The notes under the pieces: generated by a model
The model's input: only the letters and a program-made list of their open reading frames with translations
What the model was told of the DNA's origin: nothing
The model's database searches: none
Translations under genes and position numbers: made by a program
Assembly: GCA_022846035.1 (NCBI GenBank)
Contig: AP025580.1
Span: 2,046,001 to 2,110,000, forward strand
DNA from: Christensenellaceae bacterium
GTDB lineage: Bacteria; Bacillota; Clostridia; Christensenellales; Christensenellaceae
Direction: 5' to 3'
Length of the DNA stretch: 64,000 nucleotides
Shown: in pieces, positions 34,579-45,800 of the stretch
Numbering within the stretch: position 1 is the first letter of the stretch
How the letters are laid out: each line of letters begins with the position of its first letter

Positions 34579-34598
34579 AGGGGCGTTAATACGCCCCT
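34579..34598 (-). terminator. Intercistronic hairpin
   Basis: 7-bp stem AGGGGCG / CGCCCCT with a 6-nt loop, then TTTC on the minus strand. It lies between two secreted-protein genes. Confidence 0.5.
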
Positions 34599-34606
34599 GG
34601 ATCCTG

Positions 34607-35257
34607 TTACTCCGCTATGGAAACTCCATACGCCACTTCGTAGATAATTGTCGATGTTGATGGATATCCCCATGACATCCCATATTTTGCTTTAAGGCTT
34701 GCCTTTACTGTCGAATGCCCAACTGCATCCCCCAGCGGTAAAGCGGTTGCTGGCGAAAACCATGCGTCCTCGTTATCTACTGCCTGCCACTCGTCATAAG
34801 AAGGTAAGGTAAAACCAAAGGCAATATTACCATTAGTCTTTGTCCGGTTAAGGTCTTTCCACTCATCATCAGAAAAAGCGTCAGCTTCCACTATTTCCGG
34901 CGCATCACCGGATGCCGCCATTGACGAAACCGAAAAAGTAAGCGGGGCATTACATTCGTTTGTAAAGCTGAATTCTGCTGTTGTAAAGGCCTTATTTTCA
35001 TCCTGTGATGTATTTGTTTCGTAGAACGCAGGTTTATTCGGATCAATCTCAAATACAACGATTGTCGGAACAACCGCAGAAATCATCAAGGGTTGTACCG
35101 TCCCTACAATCGTCGCACCTGTTGAAGCCGTTTTTTGTTCTCCTGCCGCGCCTTGCACGATCACTCCTTCATCCGCAGCAAAGGCCGTTCCCGTAAATGC
35201 GATACAAAAGGCCACAACCAATATGAATGTTGTCAAAATCCTATATTTTCTTTTCAT
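34607..35257 (-). CDS. Secreted protein, paralogue of the Ig-protein end
   Basis: 216 residues: signal peptide (1-27, ending TAFAA), then a domain that shares order and wording with the C-terminus of the 645-residue protein (FSDDEWKDLNRTKT against FTDDEWRNMNWLETKK; LKAKYG and AYGVSIAE against YGVSLVD). One domain duplicated, then one copy fused to Ig repeats. No anchor or Cys-lipobox, so released outside the cell. The start follows GAAGGAGA. Confidence 0.8.
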   Translation of the reverse strand: MKRKYRILTTFILVVAFCIAFTGTAFAADEGVIVQGAAGEQKTASTGATIVGTVQPLMISAVVPTIVVFEIDPNKPAFYETNTSQDENKAFTTAEFSFTNECNAPLTFSVSSMAASGDAPEIVEADAFSDDEWKDLNRTKTNGNIAFGFTLPSYDEWQAVDNEDAWFSPATALPLGDAVGHSTVKASLKAKYGMSWGYPSTSTIIYEVAYGVSIAE

Positions 35258-35277
35258 GTATTTTCTCCTTCGTATTA

Positions 35278-35871
35278 TCAGTCGGCATCGCCAACTGTGA
35301 GCGTGATGAATGCGTATCCTTTTCCAACATACTGCAGCTCGCCACCGGATGAATAACCCTTGAAAACAGCGACTGCTTTATGTGCGCCTGATCCAATATC
35401 TTTTGTAAGGTACCCGTACCCGTCAAGAACCTCGCCATCCTCGTCTAAACATTCTATGTGCGAAGCAGGCGGCAATAGGGTTTCTGTAGAATAGACGAGG
35501 TTATCCGGTTTCACGTCTTGCGCCTCATCGAAGCTGTCCATATTCACATCCTCGTCAAGCAAATATACCTCGACCAAAAGATTTTTGTCGCTGCCGGATG
35601 GATTTTCAATGCACAAGTTCACGGGCTGACCGCTCGCCGCACAGTGCGGTGAAGCGTTGATATTCACCGGAATGCTCATCTTCATCATCATCTGTTCCAT
35701 TTCCTCTACCGTCTTTGAATCCTTCAGGATAAGATCGCCGTTCGACTTTTGGACGCCTAATATTTCTTTCACCGGCTCCTGCAGTCCACAGCAATGCAAA
35801 AGCAGGATCAGTATGATAACCGCCGCTATAAGAATTGCAAATAGTATTTTCTTTCGTTTTTTGTTATTCAT
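35278..35871 (-). CDS. Membrane-anchored extracellular protein
   Basis: 197 residues: short basic start (NNKKRKK), one membrane span at 9-26, then an outside domain with a beta-rich look (LLVEVYLLDEDVNMDSFDEA, then YSSGGELQYVGKGYAFIT). No known motif. The start follows TAGGAGAT. It comes right before the paralogous secreted gene and may be part of the same surface set. Confidence 0.7.
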   Translation of the reverse strand: MNNKKRKKILFAILIAAVIILILLLHCCGLQEPVKEILGVQKSNGDLILKDSKTVEEMEQMMMKMSIPVNINASPHCAASGQPVNLCIENPSGSDKNLLVEVYLLDEDVNMDSFDEAQDVKPDNLVYSTETLLPPASHIECLDEDGEVLDGYGYLTKDIGSGAHKAVAVFKGYSSGGELQYVGKGYAFITLTVGDAD

Positions 35872-35882
35872 AGATTTATCTC

Positions 35883-36311
35883 CTACAATTCAGGTTCATT
35901 TTCTTCCATCGGCATCTCACGGGGTATGGGAATTGCTACTGCATCATTTCTTATTACGCTAATTTTGCCGCCGATTTTTATAAATTGTTCAGGGCATTGA
36001 AAAAGCTTGCTGTATTTAGCTGCATATTCGCTGTTCAGTGAAATGAAATCTTCATCTCCAAGCCCTACCACAAGAAAATCCCCCGCAATAATATCTGCCA
36101 TTTCTCCAACTTCGTTGTAGATCGCTCGATTCAGGGGCAAACCATTGATTTTTCCTTCTTCATTGCAGATAATCCCAACATAGTCATCAAAGGGATATGT
36201 CGCTTCTATATATCCCCCAACTTCATGCTGCAAGGATTCAAGGCTATCTTCGATTTCAATCATATGAGGGGTTTTCATCGGTTCGATCTTCAATACATTT
36301 ATTTTTCCCAT
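35883..36311 (-). CDS. DUF3846 domain protein
   Basis: 142 residues. The pattern of DUF3846 is clear: IEIEDSLESLQHEVGGYIEA, then CNEEGKINGLPLNRA and DIIAGDFLVVGLGDEDF. These proteins are common in phages and ICEs of Clostridia and have no assigned activity. The start follows GAAGGGAG and the gene is preceded by a strong terminator-like hairpin. Confidence 0.85.
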   Translation of the reverse strand: MGKINVLKIEPMKTPHMIEIEDSLESLQHEVGGYIEATYPFDDYVGIICNEEGKINGLPLNRAIYNEVGEMADIIAGDFLVVGLGDEDFISLNSEYAAKYSKLFQCPEQFIKIGGKISVIRNDAVAIPIPREMPMEENEPEL

Positions 36312-36325
36312 TGTTCTCTCCCTTC

Positions 36326-36356
36326 AAAAAAAGGGGCGCCATACTTCGCGCCCCTT
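36326..36356 (-). terminator. Intercistronic terminator
   Basis: Perfect 9-bp stem AAGGGGCGC / GCGCCCCTT with an 8-nt loop, followed by a T-run on the minus strand. It lies between the gene at 36367 and the DUF3846 gene. Confidence 0.85.
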
Positions 36357-36366
36357 ACCGATTCAT

Positions 36367-36816
36367 TTATTCCTCTTGCAACAATTCAACCAGTTCCGAA
36401 TAAAAGTCACTGATTCGTTTTAAAGCCCCTTTTGCTTCATAGAACATTATTTCCGAATCGTGGTTCCTGATCCAATGAATCGCATCATAGGCAAGTAAGG
36501 GATTCAGGTCAAGCGCCCATGTGCCGCATTCCGGTTTTGGAAGCTGTACCCACACTTCCGACGCCCATTCCTTGATCTCGTCCGGATAAATAATCCCGTT
36601 CTCGATCTGGAGCCTCGCAGTGAGCGCGAGCATATCCCGCATATATCCAATTTCATGTTTTTGCGTAATGAGGTCAAGTATAAGCTCCAAATACCCCTTT
36701 TTCCACGCGTGCTCCAGATATGCCCCTTCCATCTCCCGCTTACATCTCCTGATTGCAGGTATATCCTGCTGTGATCCAGTTTGTATTTCCTGTTCTTGCA
36801 ACTTTTTTCCAAACAT
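36367..36816 (-). CDS. ICE hypothetical protein
   Basis: 149 residues from the ATG at 36816, after AAGGAG. Soluble, helical, with Glu/Lys-rich ends. It directly follows the giant helicase gene (14-nt gap) and is likely co-translated. No family recognised. The helical pattern (HAWKKGYLELILDLITQK) would suit a small partner of the helicase protein. Confidence 0.65.
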   Translation of the reverse strand: MFGKKLQEQEIQTGSQQDIPAIRRCKREMEGAYLEHAWKKGYLELILDLITQKHEIGYMRDMLALTARLQIENGIIYPDEIKEWASEVWVQLPKPECGTWALDLNPLLAYDAIHWIRNHDSEIMFYEAKGALKRISDFYSELVELLQEE

Positions 36817-36830
36817 ACAATTTCTCCTTA

Positions 36831-39800
36831 TCATCTCACGTATTCCGGTTCATAGTCCTGTTCCTCGCTCTGGCTTTCAACGTCCGGTTCTTCCGCAACC
36901 ACAATCGGCTCATCTTTTTGATCCAGATTGAGTTCAATATTTAACTGCCCGACCTCCTTCATCATATTCTGAAGCTCCTGCTCCTTTTCAAATGGGCGCT
37001 CAATTTCAGCCTTTGCATCCTCGATCTGCCTGTTATATTCCTTGATTGCATCCTCACAGGCTTTTATACCGGCAGGAAGGTTCCCAACCAAAGCCGAAAT
37101 CCGCTCAATATCCTTCACCTCATCTTTCTTAATTTCGCATCCATAGCTACCAGCGCCGTTCAAACTCACAAAATATGCTTTCTCGTATGGCTTGTACCCC
37201 ATTTTCATATCCAACCCAAGGAATGCGCCTACCGTTATCGCCCCTTCCTCAAATGCAACATTTGGCATGACTTTATGTAGTGCTTTTCCTGCTTCCTTTT
37301 TTTCGATATATTCCTTTCCTTGAATGGTCATTTTGAATCCAGACGTAAGGTGTGGCTTGATTGTTTTTATATCTTGTTCATATTGCCGAATCCATTCCCG
37401 GTTTCTCGCAATATCGTTTTCAAGACCGGATATTCGGCTCTGGAGCCGAAACCGTTTCGCCTTGTATTGCCGTTTTAAAACCTGCACGCGCATGATTTCC
37501 GTATCCAGTTCGGATTTCCGAATTACACGCGGATCGCCGGTCGCAATCGCCTTGATCTGCTTGAGCATCTCACTGACAACATCAACGTCATCCATCCTTC
37601 GCGCCGGGGGCTTGTTGCTGATGATCTGGTTTGTGAACCTCTGCTTGTTTTCGAGAAGCTGATAGATGTATGCGTCGAATGAGCGTTCCGTTAAGTACCG
37701 CAAAATGCGTACCTCGGGGAACATATTACCCCAACGCAGGATGCGCCCTTCACGCTGCGTAAGGTCTGACGGACGCCAGGGTGCGTCAAGGTGGTGCAGG
37801 GCAACCAGCCTGTCCTGTACGTTGGTCCCGGCTCCCATCATAAAGGTTGAGCCGATCAATACGCGAACAGTACCCTTTCGCACTTTGGCAAACAACTTTG
37901 CTTTTTTTGCGTCTGAATTCGCTTCATGGATAAACGCGATTTCACGGGCAGGAATCCCTTTCGCAACCAATTTTTCCTTTAAATCCGCATAGATACTGAA
38001 CGGGATTTCTCCTTTCTCGAACTCACCCTGTTCATTCTTTTTCATCACAATACTTTTCGGGGTGGATTGATCGCAGAAAACAAGCTGCGCCGCGCGGTCC
38101 CTTGTTGATTCTTCCCATATTTCAAAGACCTTTTCGGCACAGACGCTAACCTTATTTCCGTCCTCGTCCGGCAGGGAAGGATCATAGCACCTCACGTCTA
38201 GCGCGATCTTCCGTCCGTCGTTTGTGACAAGAAGCATATTATCCTCATCCGGCCGCACTAGCTTTTTGCGTATTCTCTCTGTACGCTCTACGCAGGAACC
38301 AATCAGCTTTTCACCAAGGACAGACGGCGAAATCACGACATTTTCCGGCTCCCCGCCGCGTATTTTTGGAACGGGAATCTGGATATCCTCCGCTGTCTTA
38401 ATATCCGCAACGAGGGCAAACATATTGCTGAGTTCCTCAATGTTGTAGTAGGTTGAAAGCCGGGTTTTCAGCCGGAACCCCCGTCCTGACGGCGCCAGTT
38501 CCATTGTTGTCCTGACCTCCGCGAACACACTAACCCATGCGTCGAAATAGGTTAGCCCCCTTTCTTCCAGTTCCTCATATTGGAGATATCTTTGGAGCGT
38601 ATACATCTCCGCTATCGTATTGCTGATCGGTGTTCCTGTTGCAAAGACGACGCCACGGTTCCCGGTGATTTTGTCAAGGTAACGGCATTTCATATACAGG
38701 TCGCTTGCGCGTTTCGAGTTCGCTTGCGACACTCCGGCTACGTTGCGCATTTTGGTGTTGAACATGAGGTTTTTGAATTCCTGAGATTCATCGACAACGA
38801 GCATATCCACGCCAAGTTCTTCAAAATCCAGAACATTGTCCCGTGGAATGGCGTTGAGCCGTTCAAGGCGTTCTTCAAGGTTTTTGCGCACCCCCTCCAT
38901 TCGTTTTATACTCCAATGCTCATCATTCCGGGCCTTTGCTTCCGCGATCCCTTCCATGATCTCGTCAATCTGGTCGTTGATGTGTTCTTGTTCCCATTCC
39001 TTTGACATGGGAATCTTGGCAAGCTGCGAGTGCCCGATGATGACAGCATCGTATTCACCGGTTGCGATCCGCGCACAAAATTTGCGGCGCCGCTCTTTTT
39101 CAAAATCTTTCGCGGTTACAACGATGATGTTTGCGGCAGGATACAGACGCAGGTAGTCGCTCGCCCATTGCATCAGCAGGTGGTTGGGAACGCATATCAT
39201 GGCCTTATGGCACAGCCCAAGATACTTCTTTTCCTGGACTGCCGCTATGATCTCGTAAGTTTTTCCCGAACCAACCACGTGACCGATCAAGGTATTCCCG
39301 CCATAAAGGATTTGCGCGTCAACATTCTTTTGGTAATCGCGCATACTGATTTCAGGGTTCATCCCGTGGTAACGGATATACCTTCCGTCGTATTCGCGCG
39401 GTACGATGTTATTCATTTGGTCGTTGTATTTCCGCACAAGGCGTTCCCGCCGTTCCGTGTCCTCAAAAATCCACTCGCGGAATTTTTCCTGAAGCTCGGA
39501 TTGTTTTGATTGTGCCGCTATCGTATCTTCGGCGTTCAGGACATAGTGTACTTTTCCTTCTTCTTCCTCAACCCTGTCGCGCACCTCGATCAGCCGCAAA
39601 TTCAAAGCGGCTTCCATGATTTCATAGGCATTCTTGCGGTTTGTGCCAAACACCTCCGAAGAAAGCACTGTTTCAAGCGGCCTTTTCTGTATACGCCAAC
39701 CGCCGGTCAGTTGTGAATAGTCTACCGACAGCCGCACTCTATCAACACCTTTAAGCTGTAGCGTTTCCAAAATGAATTGCTTATAGTCCTCTGGCGGCAC

Positions 39801-42800
39801 CCAAATACTACCAATCTTCACGTCTATTTCTTCTGCCGGGATATCCTCCGGCTGCACTTGTAATAATGCTTCAATATTCTCCGTAAATTCGGGGTTATGG
39901 GCTACTGCTTCCTGCGCATCGGTCAATTTTTTCCGCACATTGCCGGACAGGTATTCATCCTTCAATATCCAGCCCTCCGAAACGGGGTCTTTAAAAATCT
40001 GGCCATGTAACTCAGATATGATCTGCTGCCCGTCCTTCCCGTACAATTTCTCCATGTATGGGAAGTCAACACACCCACGTTCCGACATACTTGCAATAAG
40101 GGCGTCCTGTGCGGTATCTACCGACGTGATTTCCTTCGGCGGGCGTATGGTACGCCTGGAAAAGAACGCCGCCTTTTCCTTAAATTGATCTTCCTCGTCC
40201 AAGACCTCAAGCGAGCAAAGTAGGGGATAATCCGTATCCCCGCGGAACGCAAGGCTATTGCCCCGGCTGTTGATCCTGCCATGCTCTTTCACAAAGCTGT
40301 CATAAATATAATTGAGATGCTGCTGCCCTTCCTTGATTTTTTCGTCGGAATGACCGTTCATCTGTGCGTCGATCAATTTCCGAACAACCTCGCGTATTTT
40401 GCATAATCCCCTGACACGCGCATCTGTGTTTGCGGAAAAATACATCCGGTGCATTTCTGCATCCTCGCGGTAATATATCTTGCCCTCAAACACCGTATAA
40501 CAGAAATTCTTTACCGCAGGATCGGCGGGTATCGTGTCTTGCGCCGTATCTTTTCCCTGTTTGACCGGCTCGGCAGGAACGATTTCTCCCTCGATTTTCT
40601 GGATCGCTTCTTCAAGCTGCAACGAAAGGTCGGCGCCTTCGATGGGTAAACAGGCCGTATCATTTTTATCACCATACATATTCGCCCAAAATGCCATTTT
40701 CCCAAGCACCATTTCGGGATGGTCGGCAAAGTACGAATTGACAGGTATGCCATCCCCTGTTTTATCAAGATGTACCCAATCCGGCTCAATGGAGATACGC
40801 CGCTCCCGTTTCTGCAAAAACAGAATATCTATCGTGACCTCTGTTCCAGCATTCGCTTTAAAAGCATTGTTCGGAAGCCGGATCGCGCCAAGAAGCTCCG
40901 CCCGCTCCGCAAGGTATTTACGCACCGTCGGATCTCCTTTGTCCAGTGTTCCTTTTGAGGTCAGGAACGCAACCACCCCACCCGGACGCACCTTATCCAG
41001 CGCACGGGCAAAAAAATAGTCGTGGATCAGGAAGTTTTCCCTTGCGTATCTCTGATCCGCGACCTTGTAATTGCCAAACGGCACGTTGCCGACAAACACA
41101 TCGAAAAAATTATCCTCGAAGCCTGTTTTTTCAAATCCGCTTTGCCGGATATCTGACTTTTGGTATAGCTGCTTTGCGATCCGTGCCGTAAGACTATCGA
41201 GTTCCACGCCATAGAACTTCGCCCGCTCAAGGCTTTCCGGCACCGCACCGAAAAAGTTTCCGATGCCGCAGGCCGGATCGCATATGTTTCCCCCTTCCAG
41301 CCCCATATTTTCCAGCGCCTTATATACAGCGCGGATGACAACGGGCGTCGTGTAATGGGCGTTCAGCACAGACGCCCGTGCACTGTGGTATTCTTCCGGG
41401 GATAGCTCGTCCTTTAGCCGTTCGTATTCTTTACTCCACCTCTCGTTATTTTCGTCAAACGCCTGCGGGATCGCGCCCCATCCGGTATACCCTGCAAGGA
41501 TTTCCTGTTCCTCCGGCGTAGCCAGGCGGTTTTCGTTTTCAACCTCCCGCAGTATAAAGATTGCGTCCATGTTTTTTTCAAACCGCATTTTTGCCGTGGC
41601 TTCGCCATAATGTTCATCCGTGATCCTGTAGTTGATCTTTTCCGGCTTTTGTTCCTTTTCGTCGGAAGATGCCAGGTCAATCATCACCTGCGTAACCTCT
41701 CCGCCCTCTATAGGCGTCCATATAGGCTCCTGCTGATTATCTGGCTGGGGCTGTTCAGGCTGCGGTTCTGGATTTGTAAGATTTTGCTCATCCCATTGCT
41801 GTTCTTCTACATACTGCCGGACAACTTCTATTCTCTCGTGCCGAATAGAAGAATATATATTTCTAAATTCGTGTGATATATCCTCCAAACCCACATCGTT
41901 TTGGGCAAAATCCACGGATTCTACAATGTATTCTTTGCCCTCGATATTGAGCTTCATACCTATCGGGATATATTCATCCGCTTTCAGGTGTTTCGTCAGG
42001 CTGCGTTCCTTTTCACCGCCATAATATCCATACAGCACAACGTCATTTCCCGCCGCCCACAGTTTTTTGCTTTGCAAAACCCATTGATCCACAGGAAAGC
42101 CCGCAGCATTTTCTCCATAGTTTTCTCCAACAATCCCGTGGACGATACATTTCGTCTTGAGAATTTGCGAAACCTTTTCAGCATCATCACCATAAAATGC
42201 GTAGTATGCGCCAACCTGAAACCCAAGCAGCGCATCAGGGTATTGATCTCGCAATGGATAATATGCCAATATATCCTCTTGGGAAAGCGTATATAGTTCA
42301 AACTCTTTTGCGTCCCTATGCTCCTTTGCTTTATCGTTGATCCTATTTTGCAACGGCTGTGGGAGTTCTTCATAAAAGTTTACGCTGCCGTCATCGCTAA
42401 TGTGCGCGACTGTCTTATAATCCCCGTGTTCTTCTTCCAGGCGGTTCCAGACAGTAAGCCCATTGCCGAGATAGCCAAATCCTAACTCATACTTCTTTTC
42501 CGGCCTGATTGCTGCCGTTTCCTGTTGCTGTTGCTTTATGGCCTGCTTAAATTCTTCCTCGCTGATCTGCTCGTATTCTGCATCCGGCTTTGACTCGTCC
42601 AGCCCAAGAAAATTCCGGGCGGCTTCTTCCGTCCGATATTCCGCAAGACGTGTATTCAGGTTCATTTGATCCTGCGCCGCCAGTTCTGTAAATTGCTCCA
42701 AATACGGGACAAATTGGCTGAGAATGGATTCCTGCGCTTCTATTTCATCAGATGTAAGATTGTTCCTCAAATGCGGATCATTCAACATCTGCTGCGCATC

Positions 42801-45800
42801 GGAGCGAAAAATTTCTGTCAGGCTTCCTTGCCCGTCTCCAAAGCTATACCGCGTTTCAAGCAGTTCTTCCTGCCCGTCTATTTCAAGCACCACACTAAAC
42901 CTTGTTTTGAAATACGGCCAGTTTACTCTCTCTCCGCGTTCTGCCGCGTCCTGTCTCGCCTTGATAATAAGGTTATCCAGTTCGCGGAACAGATACTCCG
43001 CTTCGGCTACGGATAGCTTTTCGCCATCCTCAAAAATAGGGTGCTCGCTCCAAACAATACGGACATACGGCGGTGCGGTCAGCTTCCCTTCTGCCGGAAT
43101 AAAAGGGAATTTGACGATCTTGGTTTCCGGCTCAGCTTCTATTATTTCCTGCTCTCGCTCCGGCATGGCAGGAATAACCGGCTTCCCACTTTCAAACTCG
43201 GTGATCTCAACATCCTCGCCGTCTCGCACGATTGTCGCGCGGACCGGCTCGTATCCCTGCTCACCGATATTTTTTAGCCATTGTTTTAAAAAGCTGTTAA
43301 GCTCTTTGCGCAGCCGTGGGATATATTTTCCTTCTTCCGGGTATACGTCCTGCCGCAATCCAAATCCGCTTTTCTCAAACGACGCCGCTTCTATCGTTTT
43401 TGCTTTATGGTCAACGCGCAGTTCCATACGCGGATCATACATCACATCTCCGTTCTGCTCATAGGTATGTGACAGCGTAATCATGCCATCGCCGTAATTC
43501 CCAACATGAAGCGGATCAAAGGCTTCGCCTGCCCCAAATTGCATATACCGGCAGGTTCCGTCCATAATTGCGGGAAATAGTTTTTGCATCTTGCGGTAAT
43601 TTACATGGGGCGCGTCCATTGGCAGCCTGCTTTTCGGTTTTTCTGTCTGCCCTGTCTGCATATCTGCCTGGCGCTGCCGTTCTTCAAAAGATGTATATGT
43701 TTGCTGAAATACATATTGTACGAGACGGTCCCGAAAACTCTCATTCTCATTGAACGCCCGCTGCAATTCTTTCTCGCTTCCCATAGTCGCGGCAATCCGC
43801 TTCACCGCCGCCCCACATTCTTCTCTTGCGGCTTCCGCGTCTCTGAACCCCTCGCGGATTTCCATATACTTCTCGTCAAACAGAATTTTGCTGACAAAGA
43901 GCGGCGAATATTCATCAAAAATGTCATCCAGTTTTTCAGGAGATAAACTTACGTAGGTGTGCTTTATTCCTTTTATCTCCAGCCACTTCTGAAAAGAGCT
44001 TGCCGTCTCCTGATTGATTCCCATCGCTTCAAAATCAGGGAGGTCTTTAAGATCAAGCAGATAATCATTACGCTCATCTTCGGTCAATCGGCTTTTAAGT
44101 TCAGCCTGGTCAATAAATATATCTTCATCTTCTGCGGACAAATAGCATTCTGCTCCAAATTTTGATATTTGAAGTTCTGTGCCATTGATATATACCAGGC
44201 TGCCGGTTGACAGATTATAACGGTTCAGTGCCTTTGCAAATTCAATCCTTTTTTCTTCTGTCGTCGGCATTGTATGTTCAAAGGTAAGATATAGATTTCC
44301 CAACCGTACCCATTCCTCATAATCAGAGATAAGTGCGATTTCAGTTTCAGTCAAATATTTCCCTGCGGCTATGAGACTTTTAATACGTTTCGCTGCGGCA
44401 GGCCATTTGAGAAGTGTTTTTATTTCAGGATCAAACTTTTTGATTTCAATGCCTTTGGTGCTACAAGCAAAGACTCCTCTTGATCCGTCGCTGAAATCCC
44501 ATGTCTGACCGGACCATCCATACTTATCCTTTAGGAACCCTGCATTGTTTTTTATGTTTTTATCATGGGTAAAATGGCTGTAAATATCATATTGCCGGAT
44601 GCCTGCTTTGGAGCCGCCGCGTAAAACTTCATCAATATCTTCTTGCGTAATTTTTGCTACCGGCTTCTTTTTGTTTTTTTCGTTACCACTGATAAGAGTT
44701 TCAAAATCCGGGCGTTCCATGATGCGGACAAGCAGCGGGATTTCAACGTCTCCAACCGTTACTTTTTCTCCTGTAATTTCAAGTACCTTAAAAACCCTGT
44801 CATCCTCGAGAAAGACCTCATCGCCTGCCTGATATTTAAAAGAACCGGAAATAGAAAAACCGGAGGATTTTTCTTCCTCCGGTTCTGTACCGTCCTGCCT
44901 TATTTTTTCTTCATGGTGATCGTCGGGATCTCCTTGCTGTATACGATCTCCTTTAGCACTATTTCCTCCGCCTGGTGGTCGATCCCGTTCTGATAAGTCA
45001 CCATTTCCATGAAATCCTCCGTCTCCGGCGGTTTGCTTCCCTCGCGCAAGTCTTTCTTGAGCCGCTCCTTCATATCCTGCGCCCTTGTCTCCACTTCCCT
45101 GCAATGACTGTATAGGCTGTCCGTCACCTGCAAGGACAGGTAGACCGCGCTCATCTGTTCCTCCAGAAATTTCTTTCGCATCAATCCGTACTTCGTGAGC
45201 GGCAGAATGGTCTGGTGTACTTCGAGCAGGGGCCTCAATGTCCCGTCCGCTTCTTCCATATAATCCAGTTCTATCATGCTTAACACTCCTTTCACTTTTT
45301 CTTGCTTCCTTCTCGATTTCGACCAAAACGTCCCTTGCGATTCCACAAGCAGCAATTCCTAAAACACTGATTGTCTGGAGCGTATCAAATTCGTGTATAC
45401 GGTTAAATTCGATATGCCCCACATCAAAACCGCAGCGTTTGAGCACCATATATGCGGCGGTATCTTCGATGCAGCTCCGCAGCCGGAGATTCACCACTTC
45501 TTCGGGTTCTTTCCCAATCCAGCTATTTTCGCAGATCGCCAGGAACTGTTCAAAAACTTCTTGGAACCGTTCGGCAGACAGTAATTCAACTTCCGCCTGC
45601 ATCCCACCTTTCAATGTCATAGTATCAGTATACTCTGCGTCATGTCCAATTTTGAGCATATCGAGGATATTTTTTTCGTTTTCTTCGGAAATATTCCAAT
45701 CGGACGCAAGCCGCTTGCCATTGTCCTCTGTGTCGGAAACATCATAAACGTAATCAATCATAAAACCTGTTGCATTTGTCCGCAGCGTACCAATTTGCTT

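Noticed and set aside
44850-44884. True terminator ending the first part of the giant gene
   Set aside because: The frame stays open through it for over 2600 more codons with good domains on both sides, so it is reported as a relic only.
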